Below are positions 1 through 10,699 of a DNA stretch of 64,000 nt, one piece after another. The number at the start of each line of letters is the position of its first letter. Position 1 is the first letter of the stretch. Position numbers and translations under genes: made by a program. The notes under the pieces were generated by a model. The model was given only the letters and a program-made list of their open reading frames with translations, made no database searches and was not told the origin of the DNA. Origin of the DNA: Monilinia fructicola (lineage: Eukaryota > Ascomycota > Leotiomycetes > Helotiales > Sclerotiniaceae); contig VICG01000002.1 in the NCBI GenBank assembly GCA_008692225.1, positions 2,339,501 to 2,403,500 on the forward strand, read 5' to 3'.

Positions 1-538
1 CTTATGGCAGACATGGATTTCTTGATTTGATGCCGATGGTAAAAATAGTCCCGCTTTCAAAGCGGGAAAACGTTCAGGATTGCCAAGATACACTCTTGAG
101 TCTTGACACGATATGGTGTAATACCCACATACAGTATCAACATTGCTGAAGCTCTGGACCTTTCTGTGAGACCCCGCATATAATATTTCTTCAACATGCT
201 TATCACTACCCCTGTGGACCCATGCATGACCCCGCTAACGCATACTGGGTAAGCGAGGGCTAGGTGTCCCCCACTTTAGCCATGAAGGCGTGCCAAGTAT
301 GGCAAGTTGTTGCGCAAAAGAGCAACTTGTAACGGGCTCGCATCCTATCATCTTCTGTCTAGCTTGCGCATTTGGATATCAGAGGAAAAGTATCTGTATG
401 CCCATAGACTCTTTTTTCTTTGCTCAGAGACAATACTCGATAGCTCTCTGTCGTGGTGTAAAGTTGTATCAAACAAAAACTTATTTTTTCAACGAACTCT
501 TCTTTTTTCTTACTTGTTGGTTTCTACTGGGTGTAACA
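1..538. other. left-edge spacer
   Basis: No supportable gene is seen. The stretch before the first UstYa-like gene ends in a pyrimidine-rich run at about 480-520 that probably belongs to its 5' leader. Reading upstream of the ATG at 539 stays open, but those residues are unlike the family and carry no domain, so they were left out of the gene. Confidence 0.5.
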
Positions 539-1225
539 ATGGCAACTGAAAAAGATGAAGAATTTCGAGAATCTCAAGATCCTCTGCTCTCGGAGGAGTA
601 CGCTGAGATCAAAGGCGACTTGAGCCCTTCAAAGCGAACCTTTACAACAACACGATACCTACTCATCTTCGGGGTATTGACCATATTATTCTTCACCTCC
701 CTTCTTTCAGTCTTCTCCGCAGCAAGGAGAACGTCAGAAAAAAGTACATCTCGCCCTGAACCACCAGATCATACATTCTGCGGCAGAACCCCTGCAGACG
801 CGGTCAAAAATGGCTGTCGCTTCGAACCCATGCTCAGTTCCTGGGTACCCGAAGCCTGCTACTTCACCGATGAAGGAGACTACGACGTCTTCACCGATCT
901 TCCCTGGTACTCTGATCCCTTTCTCCGCCAGCCTCTAAATGAGACTGAGATGATGAATGTCAGGGCGGGTAATTATGGCCATGTTTACACGACCTGGGCA
1001 TACCATGATGAGCATTGCCTGTATACATGGAGGAAATTGGCCATGGCAATGGAGAAACGATTGCCTCTCATTGACACGAAAACGGCGGATGAGGAACATT
1101 CGCAGCATTGTGCGAGAGTGACGAGGAACTATGTTAGAGAGGATGGGCAAGAAAAGATTGCGGATCTGAAGACATTGGGGCTGAAGGTTACGTTGACTTA
1201 TTTTGGTTGTGTAAACTTGTTCTGA
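539..1225 (+). CDS. UstYa-like (DUF3328-related) HxxHC membrane protein A
   Basis: Single-exon gene for 228 residues. I chose the ATG at 539 because it has a good context (ACAATGG) and gives a short charged cytosolic tail, one membrane segment at about residues 39-60 and a lumenal domain. The lumenal part has a CGRTP...GC element (81-93), W/Y-rich stretches and two HxxHC motifs, HDEHC (156-160) and HSQHC (187-191). Two HxxHC motifs after one membrane anchor are the hallmark of UstYa/DUF3328 proteins, which act as oxidases on ribosomal peptides such as ustiloxin in the secretory pathway. The assignment to that family is inference from the motifs; overall sequence is divergent. It lies about 1 kb from a Kex2-repeat peptide precursor and is paralogous to the gene at 3696, so a role in maturing that peptide is likely. 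Confidence 0.72.
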   Translation: MATEKDEEFRESQDPLLSEEYAEIKGDLSPSKRTFTTTRYLLIFGVLTILFFTSLLSVFSAARRTSEKSTSRPEPPDHTFCGRTPADAVKNGCRFEPMLSSWVPEACYFTDEGDYDVFTDLPWYSDPFLRQPLNETEMMNVRAGNYGHVYTTWAYHDEHCLYTWRKLAMAMEKRLPLIDTKTADEEHSQHCARVTRNYVREDGQEKIADLKTLGLKVTLTYFGCVNLF

Positions 1226-2208
1226 AGGACATATCTTTGGCGTTTTGTATCAAATCCATCTGAAGAAGGTGTACCGTTTGGTGAACGGTCTATGAAGGAA
1301 ATCCTGCCGTTGATATCATGAAGCGAGAGGGATTGGAGTATTCCGTAGCCGGATTTCAGTCAAGGCTCCAAAGTTTTCAAAGCTTGAAGTACTGGAAAAA
1401 TCTTAACGGAGTCCAGATGTTTGAACGGGGCTGAATTACCAAGACCCTTCGATAGTACATGAAATAAATACCTGAAATAGATTCAAATTTCCAAAGAAGC
1501 TCTAGACGTACACAGTTTGATACCTCAGGAAGATCCATTGTGTTCAATAAAAACAATGACTCGAGTGTTTTGGTTACATGACGGCATTCCATTTGGGGTT
1601 TATACTCCCAATTTTCATGGAAGAAGAATTAAGTATTTATTCACCAAAAATATCAATCCTTCTGCCAACAAAAACAACACAGCACCACGTAGACTCATTC
1701 TCGTACACCAGCCCCAAAGTCTAACTGAACTCTCGGCGATTTTTCACGGGGTATCGTTGAATTGTTGGCCCTGAAAGCTATAATATTTGTTTTCCAGCAT
1801 AGCAATAGTAGAGCAAAAGCTTTGCAAGCATAAAGATTTGGATAATTAGTTACACCGAACTAAGATTTTTAAATCCAGAGTCACTCCAATCATCCACGTG
1901 CAGCACGACCTCAAAACAGTGAAGACAAAGTCATAAGCACTGGGGATAATTCTGCATCTTCAAAGTGGTTGAAAAGACTAGGAGAGGTCAAATTCATGTA
2001 TTTCTAGTATCACCAATCCCCCATGTAGGCTATCCTTGTACTCTATAAATTACGGTACACTGTTCAGCAAGCCCGCAATCAGAAAGTTCCATCACTTAGT
2101 ACTTAAGGAAATGTCTATTGTAGACCCTTCATCTGATGCTCATCCTCGTAGCCATAATTCGTAACTCATTTCGCATACCCTCCAAAATCCAACCATCAAC
2201 CGTATTAT
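1226..2208. other. spacer between UstYa-like gene A and the peptide precursor
   Basis: The 3' ends of two convergent genes meet here. I see no further gene: open stretches are short, lack domains and are interrupted. No repeat or mobile element is apparent. Confidence 0.5.
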
Positions 2209-2694
2209 CTAGGACGCGGACTCCTCAACTTCCTCACCCTTGACACGAACAATCTGTTTCGCAATCATGCTCAGCAAAAACCCAATTCACTCCGGAAAAT
2301 CCATTCGAGAGATAGTACTTACGACGATGGTCTTTTCCTCTTCGAAAGCACCCTCAGTAGATGCAACGGAAGCCTCATCTCTCTTTTTGGATGCAGCCTC
2401 TTCAACTTCGTCACCCTTGACACGGACAATCTATTTGCGCATGCGATTAGCGAGCTATGCCTCAAGTTGGTATACCCAGGCCCCTTGGAAGAATTCACTT
2501 ACAACAATGGTCTTCTCCTCTTCAAAAGCCCCCTCAGTAGAAGCGGCAGAAGCCTCATCTCTTTTCTTCGACGCAGCCTCCTCAACTTCATCGCCCTTCA
2601 CACGAACAATCTACACACGGCTACCATTAGCAAATTCATAGATTCACAAAGATACCGCTGTCTCAAAAACCAAAGAGCAGGTATGCTACTCACC
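2209..2694 (-). repeat. tandem exon-intron cassettes of the precursor gene
   Basis: Exons 2 (2610-2503) and 3 (2430-2323) are full 108-nt cassettes. Exon 4 (2253-2209) repeats the first part of the cassette, and the end of exon 1 repeats the last part. Each intron interrupts the same point, between the two Val-Ile codons of the core. Exons 2 and 3 differ at 16 codons synonymously and at one codon by replacement, while the introns between them share almost nothing beyond splice sites. All cassettes are symmetric phase 0, so skipping or duplicating one keeps the frame. Confidence 0.85.
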
Positions 2695-2822
2695 ACAATG
2701 GTCTTCTCCTCTTCAAAAGCACCTTCGGTCGACGCAACAGCTGCATCCTCTCTCTTGACAGGTGCGGCAATAGCCATACCGAAGATGGCAGCGAGGAATA
2801 GGGTTGCGACTGAGAACTTCAT
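2209..2822 (-). CDS. secreted Kex2-repeat peptide precursor (RiPP/KEP type)
   Basis: Four exons on the minus strand: 2822-2694, 2610-2503, 2430-2323 and 2253-2209, joined by introns of 83, 72 and 69 nt, all phase 0 with GTGAGT/GTAAGT donors and TAG/CAG acceptors. The product is 129 residues. Residues 1-19 or 1-20 form a signal peptide. Then come repeats with the consensus DEASxASTEGAFEEEK followed by TIVIVRVKG and DEVEEAAS, separated by KR or KKR, the cleavage sites of the Golgi protease Kex2. Exons 2 and 3 are both exactly 108 nt and encode 36-residue cassettes differing by one residue (Ala/Val). Signal peptide plus KR-separated repeats is the architecture of dikaritin precursors (UstA, PhomA) and of Kex2-processed repeat proteins. 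Flanking UstYa-like genes and an MFS transporter support a RiPP cluster. The mature peptide and its modification are unknown; the repeat has no Tyr or Trp. Confidence 0.85.
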
Positions 2823-2944
2823 GATTGCGGTATGAGTTTAATTCTTGGAGAGAATCGATTGAGTTTGAGGTAGATGGATGGAGGCTTGAATTGAAGGTGT
2901 TGGATATACTGATGATGAGTTTGTGGAAGTCTGTGGATTGGAGT

Positions 2945-2952
2945 CTTATATA
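2945..2952 (-). promoter_or_regulatory. TATA-like box of the peptide precursor gene
   Basis: Read on the minus strand this is TATATAAG, about 125 nt upstream of the precursor ATG at 2822. The position would suit a TATA element with a leader of roughly 90 nt. The assignment rests only on sequence and distance. Confidence 0.4.
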
Positions 2953-3695
2953 TTACTTCTCGCTGAAGAAGTTGGGTGGTATGAATATCGACCTAGTATT
3001 ACTCGCTTGTAGGCAGGTATTGCATCCAGGGCTTCATCCGTCCCAAAGCCAGCCAGCCGGTCAATTCAGTACAAGCGGCAGCAATCAGCCCGCACAGAAT
3101 AATCGGATTTCCTCATCCACAACCACAGATTGTATGAAGCTCATCTGCATCGATTGAATTGTCGTATCAACTTTCCATACTCATGTTCCCTTTCGCTTGA
3201 TGTGAGGTTACAGTACATTGGTACATAAGTGGGCTAGCGCATAATCTTTCGGGCATTTTGTGTCAATCTTTACAGCGAATAGATGGCATCTGCTTTTATT
3301 GGATAATTATTGCGTATTGCCAAAACTCCATGGTCTAGAGTTCTTTGGCGCGAATTCGTTTCTCGCGACGACTTTCTATTGTTTTTCGGCCTTTCTTGGC
3401 CGAGTTTCTGGTAGTTTAGAATACAGTCCGAAACTGAAGGCAGGAAAACTCATAATTTCCTAGTACCAGTTTATCTTGTGAATTGAAATAATCTTGCAAA
3501 GATAACGAAGATCTCAAATCACTTATCATTCAATCGTAGTGGAGACTACCTGATACCGTATTTTTTGATCTCTAACTTCTTCTCCAACTTGCCATCTTGT
3601 TTTCTCTTACATGTTTCTGTTTCTTTTCAGCTTTCACGGTATTCAGAATTTCTAACCCATCTCTTTATTCAAACTTGCCACCACGTCCATCCATC
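2953..3695. other. divergent promoter region of precursor and UstYa-like gene B
   Basis: The precursor gene and UstYa-like gene B are transcribed away from each other, so this spacer plus 2823-2952 probably holds both promoters. A pyrimidine-rich stretch at about 3560-3690 precedes the second ATG. No separate gene is seen. Confidence 0.45.
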
Positions 3696-4431
3696 ATGGA
3701 TCTCGATGGCGATACACACTACAAAGACATCGACTCCCAAAGCAGCAGCGACAGCTTAGAATTCCAGCCCATCAAACGACGCAAGTCTTTAATCCCCTCC
3801 CTCCTCCTCGGGTGCATAGCAAGCTTCACACTCGCTGCCTTCCTCATCACAGTAGTACGCTGGCCATGGTCCAAAAGCGATTCCGGTTACTATGCCTATA
3901 CCGACTGCGGGAAAACACCCGACGAAGCTCGATCCAGAGGATGTAGCTACTATCCCATGGGTCGCTACTGGGCACCTCCCGAATGTTCATTCCCAGAGGG
4001 CGATGATAACTACCATCCCTTCCGAGACAGGGAATGGTTCGTTGATACCAATTTGACGATTCCGGCCGATATATCACGGTTGGAATCTGGGGATGCTCGA
4101 CGCGCCTTTACGCATTATTGGCATGATGAGCATTGCACGTTTGTATTGCAGAAATTGGCACTGGCTGTTGCGTTGAAAAAAACGATGGTTCCGGGATTGG
4201 TGGGTAGTATTCATCATGTTAATCATTGTTCGATGACGATTACGAAGACGATTAAGAACGCTTATAATGAGACGTTCTTGGAGAATGATATGTCGATAAC
4301 GGAGAGTACGTTGGGATTTATGCCCTGTGTACCACTTAAGTAAGTCCGCTCTTCCCCTTTGCCTGTGAGAGATTTACTGTACTAACAGCATTGATAGAAG
4401 CCTTATGGACAACCCAGGATACGAAAATTAG
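3696..4431 (+). CDS. UstYa-like (DUF3328-related) HxxHC membrane protein B
   Basis: Paralogue of the protein at 539. The ATG at 3696 (ATCATGG) starts a short acidic/basic cytosolic tail, one membrane segment at about residues 32-54, then CGKTP...RGC (71-83), an aromatic-rich stretch and two HxxHC motifs, HDEHC (143-147) and HVNHC (174-178). Reading straight on stops at 4341-4343 after 215 residues. A better model uses a GTAAGT donor at 4340, an ACTAAC branch site and an AG acceptor ending at 4397, adding ten residues and ending at 4431 (about 225 residues). Two HxxHC motifs imply the same kind of oxidase or peptide-modifying role as UstYa-type proteins. Two such proteins are common in dikaritin clusters, where they may act as a pair. 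Function is inferred; the membrane topology and motifs are directly visible. Confidence 0.72.
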
Positions 4432-5403
4432 TGTGCGCTTTGTTTGGGACATGTATAGTGGCAGTAAGGAGAGACAATTGCAGTCGAAGCATTATGACCA
4501 AGAGACTTCTGGGGATTTACTATAGCTACAAACCGCAGGAGCAGAATGATAAACACCATGCTCAAATTTTAATTTCTCTTGAATGTGTACAACAACACTG
4601 CCCTACATAGACATTTTTATGCCCAAAAAGAATTAAAAAAATGTGGCAAATATAAAAACCTGCACGTACTCCGGATACTCTACTATCAAACACTCGTCGA
4701 TACTGAAAATCGCACATCAACCATCCATTCCATTGCAAATCCAGACCACAAACCTTCGCCAAGTTATTTTCAAGCAAATGCGGGGGCCAAGACTCAAGAC
4801 CCCTCCTTCCCCCTCCCCTGTCCTCTCTTATCGTCTCGAGCCGTTTCCAGGGGCTAAAATCTCACTGTAAGCACACTTGTGTTACTTGGACTGTGACATG
4901 GCATTGTGGGCAATGATGCAAAACGATATCGTTATGATAACAATTCCATGGCACCGCCAAAAGAAAAGATAATCGGGATTGTATAATCCCGGCATGCAGT
5001 CAATAGTGGACCCCTGATAGAACTGTCGTTACAACTTGCCATTGCCAAACACGTTCGGATCGCCTTTCTCCCTGCGAATGTGTATCCCGATCTCATGAAT
5101 TATGAGCGAAAGAATAGTTCGCTATCTCTTGATCATTACTTGTAAGGGTTCTGGTAAGAAACGTGAAGAGATATTTCGGGGTTTGTTTGATTTTTAGTTT
5201 TTGCCGTCGTGAAAGGTTTACCTCGTGATTGAACGGAATATTGAATCGCTCTTGATTTTCAGTAACTCTGCACTGACTTTGCAGTCACCTTATCCCGTGA
5301 TATCAATCTGATAATACCAAACTCACCTCACTCCGTATATTCATTTGACCTCCAGTGATATTATTATCGTACACTCTAAACATCTCCAAAGAGTAAATCA
5401 ATA
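4432..5403. other. spacer before the MFS gene
   Basis: Probable 3' end of UstYa-like gene B and promoter of the transporter. No coding signal with domains was found on either strand. Confidence 0.45.
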
Positions 5404-6884
5404 ATGATTTCCTCAGAGGATCTCGAAAAGAGCACCAACTCATCACCTCAAATCTACCCTCCCAGCTCCACCATCTATCTCCTCCTCCCCTACATATGGT
5501 GGCAGCTCGACGATTTCTGTAAGTCTTGCTCCCCCCTCCCACAGACGAAGACCCGACAAACTAACGAAAGAAAGTCATAGGACAAGCCCGCACCGCCGGC
5601 CTAGCAACGAACTTCCAACTCGCACAAATCGACTCCGAAGAACTCTACACCGATACAAAGTTCGTACTCTTCGCCTTCGCATGGACACTACTGCTATGGC
5701 AAATATCCAATATCAATATCCGCAAGCTGGCTCTGCTTATCACGACTCTGCAGACGTTCCTAGTATTCGCGCAAGTTGCTGCTCCCTCTATTGAAATACT
5801 GCTAGTTGTGCGATCTCTGCTTGGGATTGGTGGTGCCATCTTTCCTGGGGCACTTTTGCTGGCTATTTCGAAACTTCCTAGGAGGAAATTGGCGACGACT
5901 ATTGCGATTTTTGTCGCCGTGTCTCCTGCGGAGATTGTGGTGGCTGGGCCACTTCTCTCTGTTTTAGTTAGTTTTATGAAGGATCTGTCGATTCTTAGTT
6001 GGCAGACTATCTTCGCAATTGATGGAATAATCGGTTTGGCCGTCATATTCACGTTATGGGTGAAGCTACCACTTGCCGTATCTACTCCACCCTCGACAAA
6101 GTTTTCATGCCCCATTGACTCGACAAGCTGGAAACGGAAATTCCTGAACTTTTTCGATCCGAAAAGCTTTATATTTGTAATCATGTTCATCTGTTGCAAT
6201 TTAGCAACTGCGGCAGCACCCTGTTACTTAGCCGCACACCATCGCATATCTTTCGTTTCCATGCCTTACTTTTTCTTCACGGTGGTTTCCGATCTGGCCC
6301 CATCATCGCACTTAATCTTCAATCTCCTCACCATTTTTCCATACCTCATTTCGATCACTACAACATTCATCGTGGCGAGAATTTCCGATAAAAGGCAAAT
6401 TCGGGGCTATTTTGTTGCTACTTGTGGACTTGTCTCCGCTGCCGGCTTTGCTACCATGTCCTTAATTGCCATGTACAACTGGAATCTCTGGTTCTCGTTT
6501 TTTGCCATTTTCCCCGCTTGTATAGGATCATGTGGTGCGATGACGACCATTCTTTCTTGGGCTTTGAGCAGTGAACGATCGGGTTTTAGACAAGGGCTTC
6601 TGTTGTCAATACTTCTGGGTGCGGCACAACTAGCTGTTATATTTTCTCCTGCTGGGGTAAAACCATGGTGGAGAGCCGAGGACGAGCCTGCGCATCCAAG
6701 AGGCTTGGGGGCGAGCGCAGCATTAATGGGTCTGTGTGCCCTATTAGCGCTAGTTTTGAGGGCATACCTGATGTGGAAGAATTCAGATAGCAGGAGAGAG
6801 GATCATCTCTATGTGCCCGTTGAAGCTGAAGATGCACTTGATGATATGATAGAGGAAAAGATTGTAGACAGATATGTTGTTTAG
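5404..6884 (+). CDS. MFS transporter, probable cluster exporter
   Basis: Two exons: 5404-5518 and 5575-6884, with a 56-nt intron (GTAAGT donor; the acceptor AAAG ending at 5574 keeps the frame, whereas the next AG would create a stop). The protein is about 474 residues with roughly a dozen hydrophobic segments, matching a 12-helix major facilitator. The join recreates a first helix ending WWQLDDFF followed by the IGQAR loop, typical of the family. An RSLLGIGGA segment, a basic cytosolic loop (PRRKLA) and a second-half basic loop (SDKRQIRG) fit MFS topology. Substrate cannot be read from sequence. Its position on the same strand directly after UstYa-like gene B suggests export of the processed peptide, but nutrient uptake (allantoate-permease-like) is possible. 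Confidence 0.75.
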
Positions 6885-7323
6885 ATGTTAATAGAACAGA
6901 GCTTAGGGACAGATATCTCTAAGCCTAGAAACTTCACGCTTTCTATACACATATATAGCACGTATCTTGAAATATGAATATCCGACAAAGTAGATGTACG
7001 AAAAATTATGTGCAAAAAAACACTTTTTCACTGGTTTAGTGAGTTGCATGGATCATAATCATTAAATTCAGTACTATAACTGGCATGATTTTAGGACTTC
7101 TAAGAAAATCCAGCTTACGCTTATCAAGATTCTGGAAACTCAAAATTGATACTCTCATTTTTCGAGAAAATACCCCGAATATTTACAGTAGAACATATCC
7201 CGGAAATCTGGTGCAGGTATCGTTTGCAGTGTACTAGCGGTCACTTACGACATCTACTCGACCCAAATGCTCAGACTCGTCTCATTCACTCTCCCTTCCC
7301 TCAACTTCCTCTCTGAGGTGCAA
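6885..7323. other. convergent spacer
   Basis: AT-rich 3' flanks of the MFS gene and of the F-box-like gene on the opposite strand. Nothing else is seen. Confidence 0.5.
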
Positions 7324-8748
7324 CTATAAGTCGGCCAGTTCTCCCTCAAATTTCTCCTGTTGAGAAATCAACACCTTAAGTTCATTCATGATATGGTGCT
7401 CTATTTCGGCATGATCCATTCGACCTTTCTCCTTTTCGGCCTCCAATCTTTTAGCTTCGTCTTTAAGATAATGATTATACCATGTTGGAATATGATCATC
7501 GTAAAACGTCCATCCTTCAGGCTCTTGGCCCGCCATTTCGCGGGCAATGTCTGCACAGCTCAAGTTAACCTCATCCATTCGGTGGCCGCGAAGAGAAGGG
7601 CGCTCGATCCAATGGTACTTCAAAAGTTGAGAATGGACCAGGCTATCCAGCTTCCGCTGTACTGATGCCCAAAATGCGAAACGGTCATAATTCTTGATTG
7701 ATGTCGTGTATTGGTAACGAAGAATACAAGTCATTAATATTCGCATGTGCACGATATAACTCCCTGGTTCTTCGCCTCCTCCCAGTTCTTCAACTCTGAA
7801 GAATGAATGTTGTAGTACAGGCGTAGGTTGCCCAGGTGTGATGCCGTTTGTGTCGAGAGCCATAGACCATGTGTACGAATCACCAATCCTCCTACGGCCG
7901 CCCAATTGTAGGGAATGTAAGTTCTTCGTATCACCACATGCCGCTGCTTTCTCAAACTTCCATCCTCTACGTGTGTACTTCACTCTAGGATCTTGGTAAT
8001 CTTCACTTTCCGCGTTAATGTTGTCGCCATTAATTTCGTAAGTTGTTTTCTTGACAAAATTCAAATCGGGGAAGAGTGAATATGCAAAGTCCCACGAGAT
8101 AAAATTCATGACGAGTGTATGATGGAAAACCCGCGACAATTGCCTGCAAAGGGGTATTCATTGTGTAGATTATCTGAATCTGATTCGGCATTTTCTTGCC
8201 AGGGCGTCTTCTATGATATGTCTTAATCTGTATTCACGTAAGCAATCTGGTCAAAATTGATTGGGGATATTTCCATAGATTACCTGCAAAATATGCTCTA
8301 TTCGGTTTACATGTCCATACATTAATGAGTCACTTTCTTCTTCTTGTTCGGTTTTCGCAGATCGTAGCTTGTATCCTTCTCGCTCGACCAAGTACTCGCC
8401 TATTGGGTCAGGACTCCTTAGTTCATTCGAACCATCCACATAGATATCTAGGTCAGAATCATGCCAGAATCTTCTTTCGAAGAATTGTAGAGCGAAGCTA
8501 CCAGAGATGAGGGCATCGTGTTTGGCTAACTTTGACCGAAAGTTGACGGGATCATTGACAAAACGAGTGAGCTGGCGATTGACATTCCACTGGGTATTGA
8601 AGAGGGACTCAAATGACGGAGAAAGTTTCTTGGTGGTCCGCCGGAGAAATAAGATGTCTTGAGGATCCAAATGGGCACAGATATTATCAAAGATTGGGTA
8701 ACACAAGAAAACATCTTCCCAGCCCAAAGATCGAAGTGATTCGGACAT
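7324..8748 (-). CDS. F-box/nucleotidyltransferase-fold-like protein, frameshifted
   Basis: Minus-strand gene with exon 1 at 8748-8284 and exon 2 from 8227 to the stop at 7324, joined by a 56-nt phase-0 intron. The N-terminus resembles an F-box (hydrophobic IFDNICAHL, LFLRRTTKKLS). It is followed by DALISGSFALQFF...SDLDIYV, a pattern like the GS...DxD core of nucleotidyltransferase folds seen in a large, uncharacterised family of fungal proteins. The C-terminus is charged and helical. At 8126-8129 (AAAA on the plus strand) the frame changes by one base between the conserved AIVAGF and the following HHTLVMNFISW, both of which look coding. Either one extra base in this homopolymer is a sequence error, or the gene is a recent pseudogene. 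Function is unknown. Confidence 0.6.
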
Positions 8749-10699
8749 CGTTTCTTAGACTTGATTCCCTGTATTATAGAATCACGAGTGGTAAAGGCAT
8801 CGACTCGCACCGCAAGAAGATGAAATGGAATGAAATATGAGGAGTTTGGAAATATGATGTCGTTGGTTTTTTGGCGGGATGTGATTGATATATACGATGG
8901 GAGTCTTATCCTTATCAATCAATAAATAGCCGGTACGTGCTAGGTAGGTGGTGGTACTGGACTCATCCATGGATACAGCCAGCCATTCTGGGTGTTACCG
9001 TAAGGTTACTAGGCTGAAACTAACAGTTGGACTGTCAGAAAGAGAAACAAAGGATACGAAGATACCGTGTATACGTGAAGGAGATGTTGCAGGAAGGAAG
9101 GCTCACCAGCTGAATGAATCAATCAAGGAAGCAATCCATCAATGATGGCTGTGTGAGAAAAGGTACAGATTTCTTTCCATTAGTTGGCACCACTTCTACC
9201 CAATCATCATTAGAATCGCGTACTCTCAGAAATGCTGATATGTAAATGAATGTAAACATCTAGTAGGTACCTAGTATGTAGAGTAGATATCTATCTTTAC
9301 ATCATCCATCGTATGCATGGGAATGGTATCAATGTCTAAGGTTATGTCGTCAAGTTCCAAAGCTATCACGTGCTCCTGAGTGAGCGTTAGAACTACCTAC
9401 CTAGGTAGGTATGGTATGTAAAGTGATCTGGTGCTCCTAAGTTTAACATGACTAAGCAACTACACGCAAACTCTGTCCAACTCACCTAACCTTACCATCT
9501 CTAGACGCGGTGCCCCTATTAACTGATGCAACCAATACAAACAGATTATTTATCCAATGAGGCTTGTTTCAGGGTAATCTGTCTTTATTGCAAGTATATC
9601 TTCAGTCTATTCAAATCCGTCAAACTGTTCCTTTTCTTCTTATTCTGTGAATACCCCCCCAGCTGTGCCTAAAAGCAACTGTCCAACCCCGATAACCTCC
9701 AAGTTATCTCGAGCTTCTGAGCTACTCGAATCCAGCCATCATCTCTTAAATAGTAGACATTGGACCACATCTCATCCCATCGGCAATTGCCTATCACCCA
9801 GCTCTTTCACTACTATCTCGCCCGTCGGATATAAACACCAGCATGTACGAGCAATGCCGCAAACACTCAGCTAGGATCTGATCATCGGGCGTCAAGGGAT
9901 CCGTTATTCACACTGAAGTCATGTCGGTAATCTGCATGGACAGCAAAAGTTCTATACCTGAGAGTGCTATGTTGCCAAGGGAGCTGATCTTATGACATGT
10001 GATATTCGTGGCAATCTAGTCGTTCAGGTGAACAGACTGTGACGCAAGAGCCTATCTGTTGGACGAAAACCCAAAATTGTCCTTCTGGCACTAAAGCCAT
10101 GCTTGGTTCACTAATATATATGTCAGTATCTACATAAACTGTTAGAAGTACCTTACCTTTGCTTACCGACAGCAGCACTCTATCGTCAAGATCGAATATC
10201 ACCGAAACATGTCACTCACAGAATCATGAAAAGATCAAAAGTAAAAATTCCTTTTAGACTGTTGAGGTTATTCTCATTAAGGTGCTGCAATCGCAGTAAC
10301 CCCAAGGGTACTCTCAAACTATAATCATACAGTGCCTTATGACTGCAAAAAAGGACTAAATACTTTAACGACACACCAAAGAAACCAAATAGCAAATACT
10401 CCAGTATGCACGAAGTCAGGAAAACCGTCCGACTTCTGTAGTAACAGCAAAACTTCTTGGGACCTGCAGACCTCTTGATCTTTGCCAGGATTACACCATT
10501 TTTGCTCATACCAAGTCCATATCCATCCAAAGAACGCCAACCCGCAAAGCTTTGTCCTTTTGCCAAGTGGTATCTACACCCCCATAACTCCGTCCATCTC
10601 CATGCCACAAGCCACCAGCCGGTGCAAGTAAGCCTTAAAAGAAGTCCAGCCCGAAAGCCTTCATTCTTAAGAAGTCCAAACTTCTAAACCTCCATAAAG
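8749..10699. other. gene-poor spacer
   Basis: No convincing gene. A CTACCTAGGTAG-type palindromic run lies at about 9396-9413. Short open stretches at 9990-10202 and 10216-10608 (minus) have no recognisable domain or signal and were not called. Confidence 0.45.

Noticed and set aside
1517..1774. 85-codon open frame near the cluster
   Set aside because: No signal peptide, Kex2 sites, HxxHC motif or other domain; likely chance.
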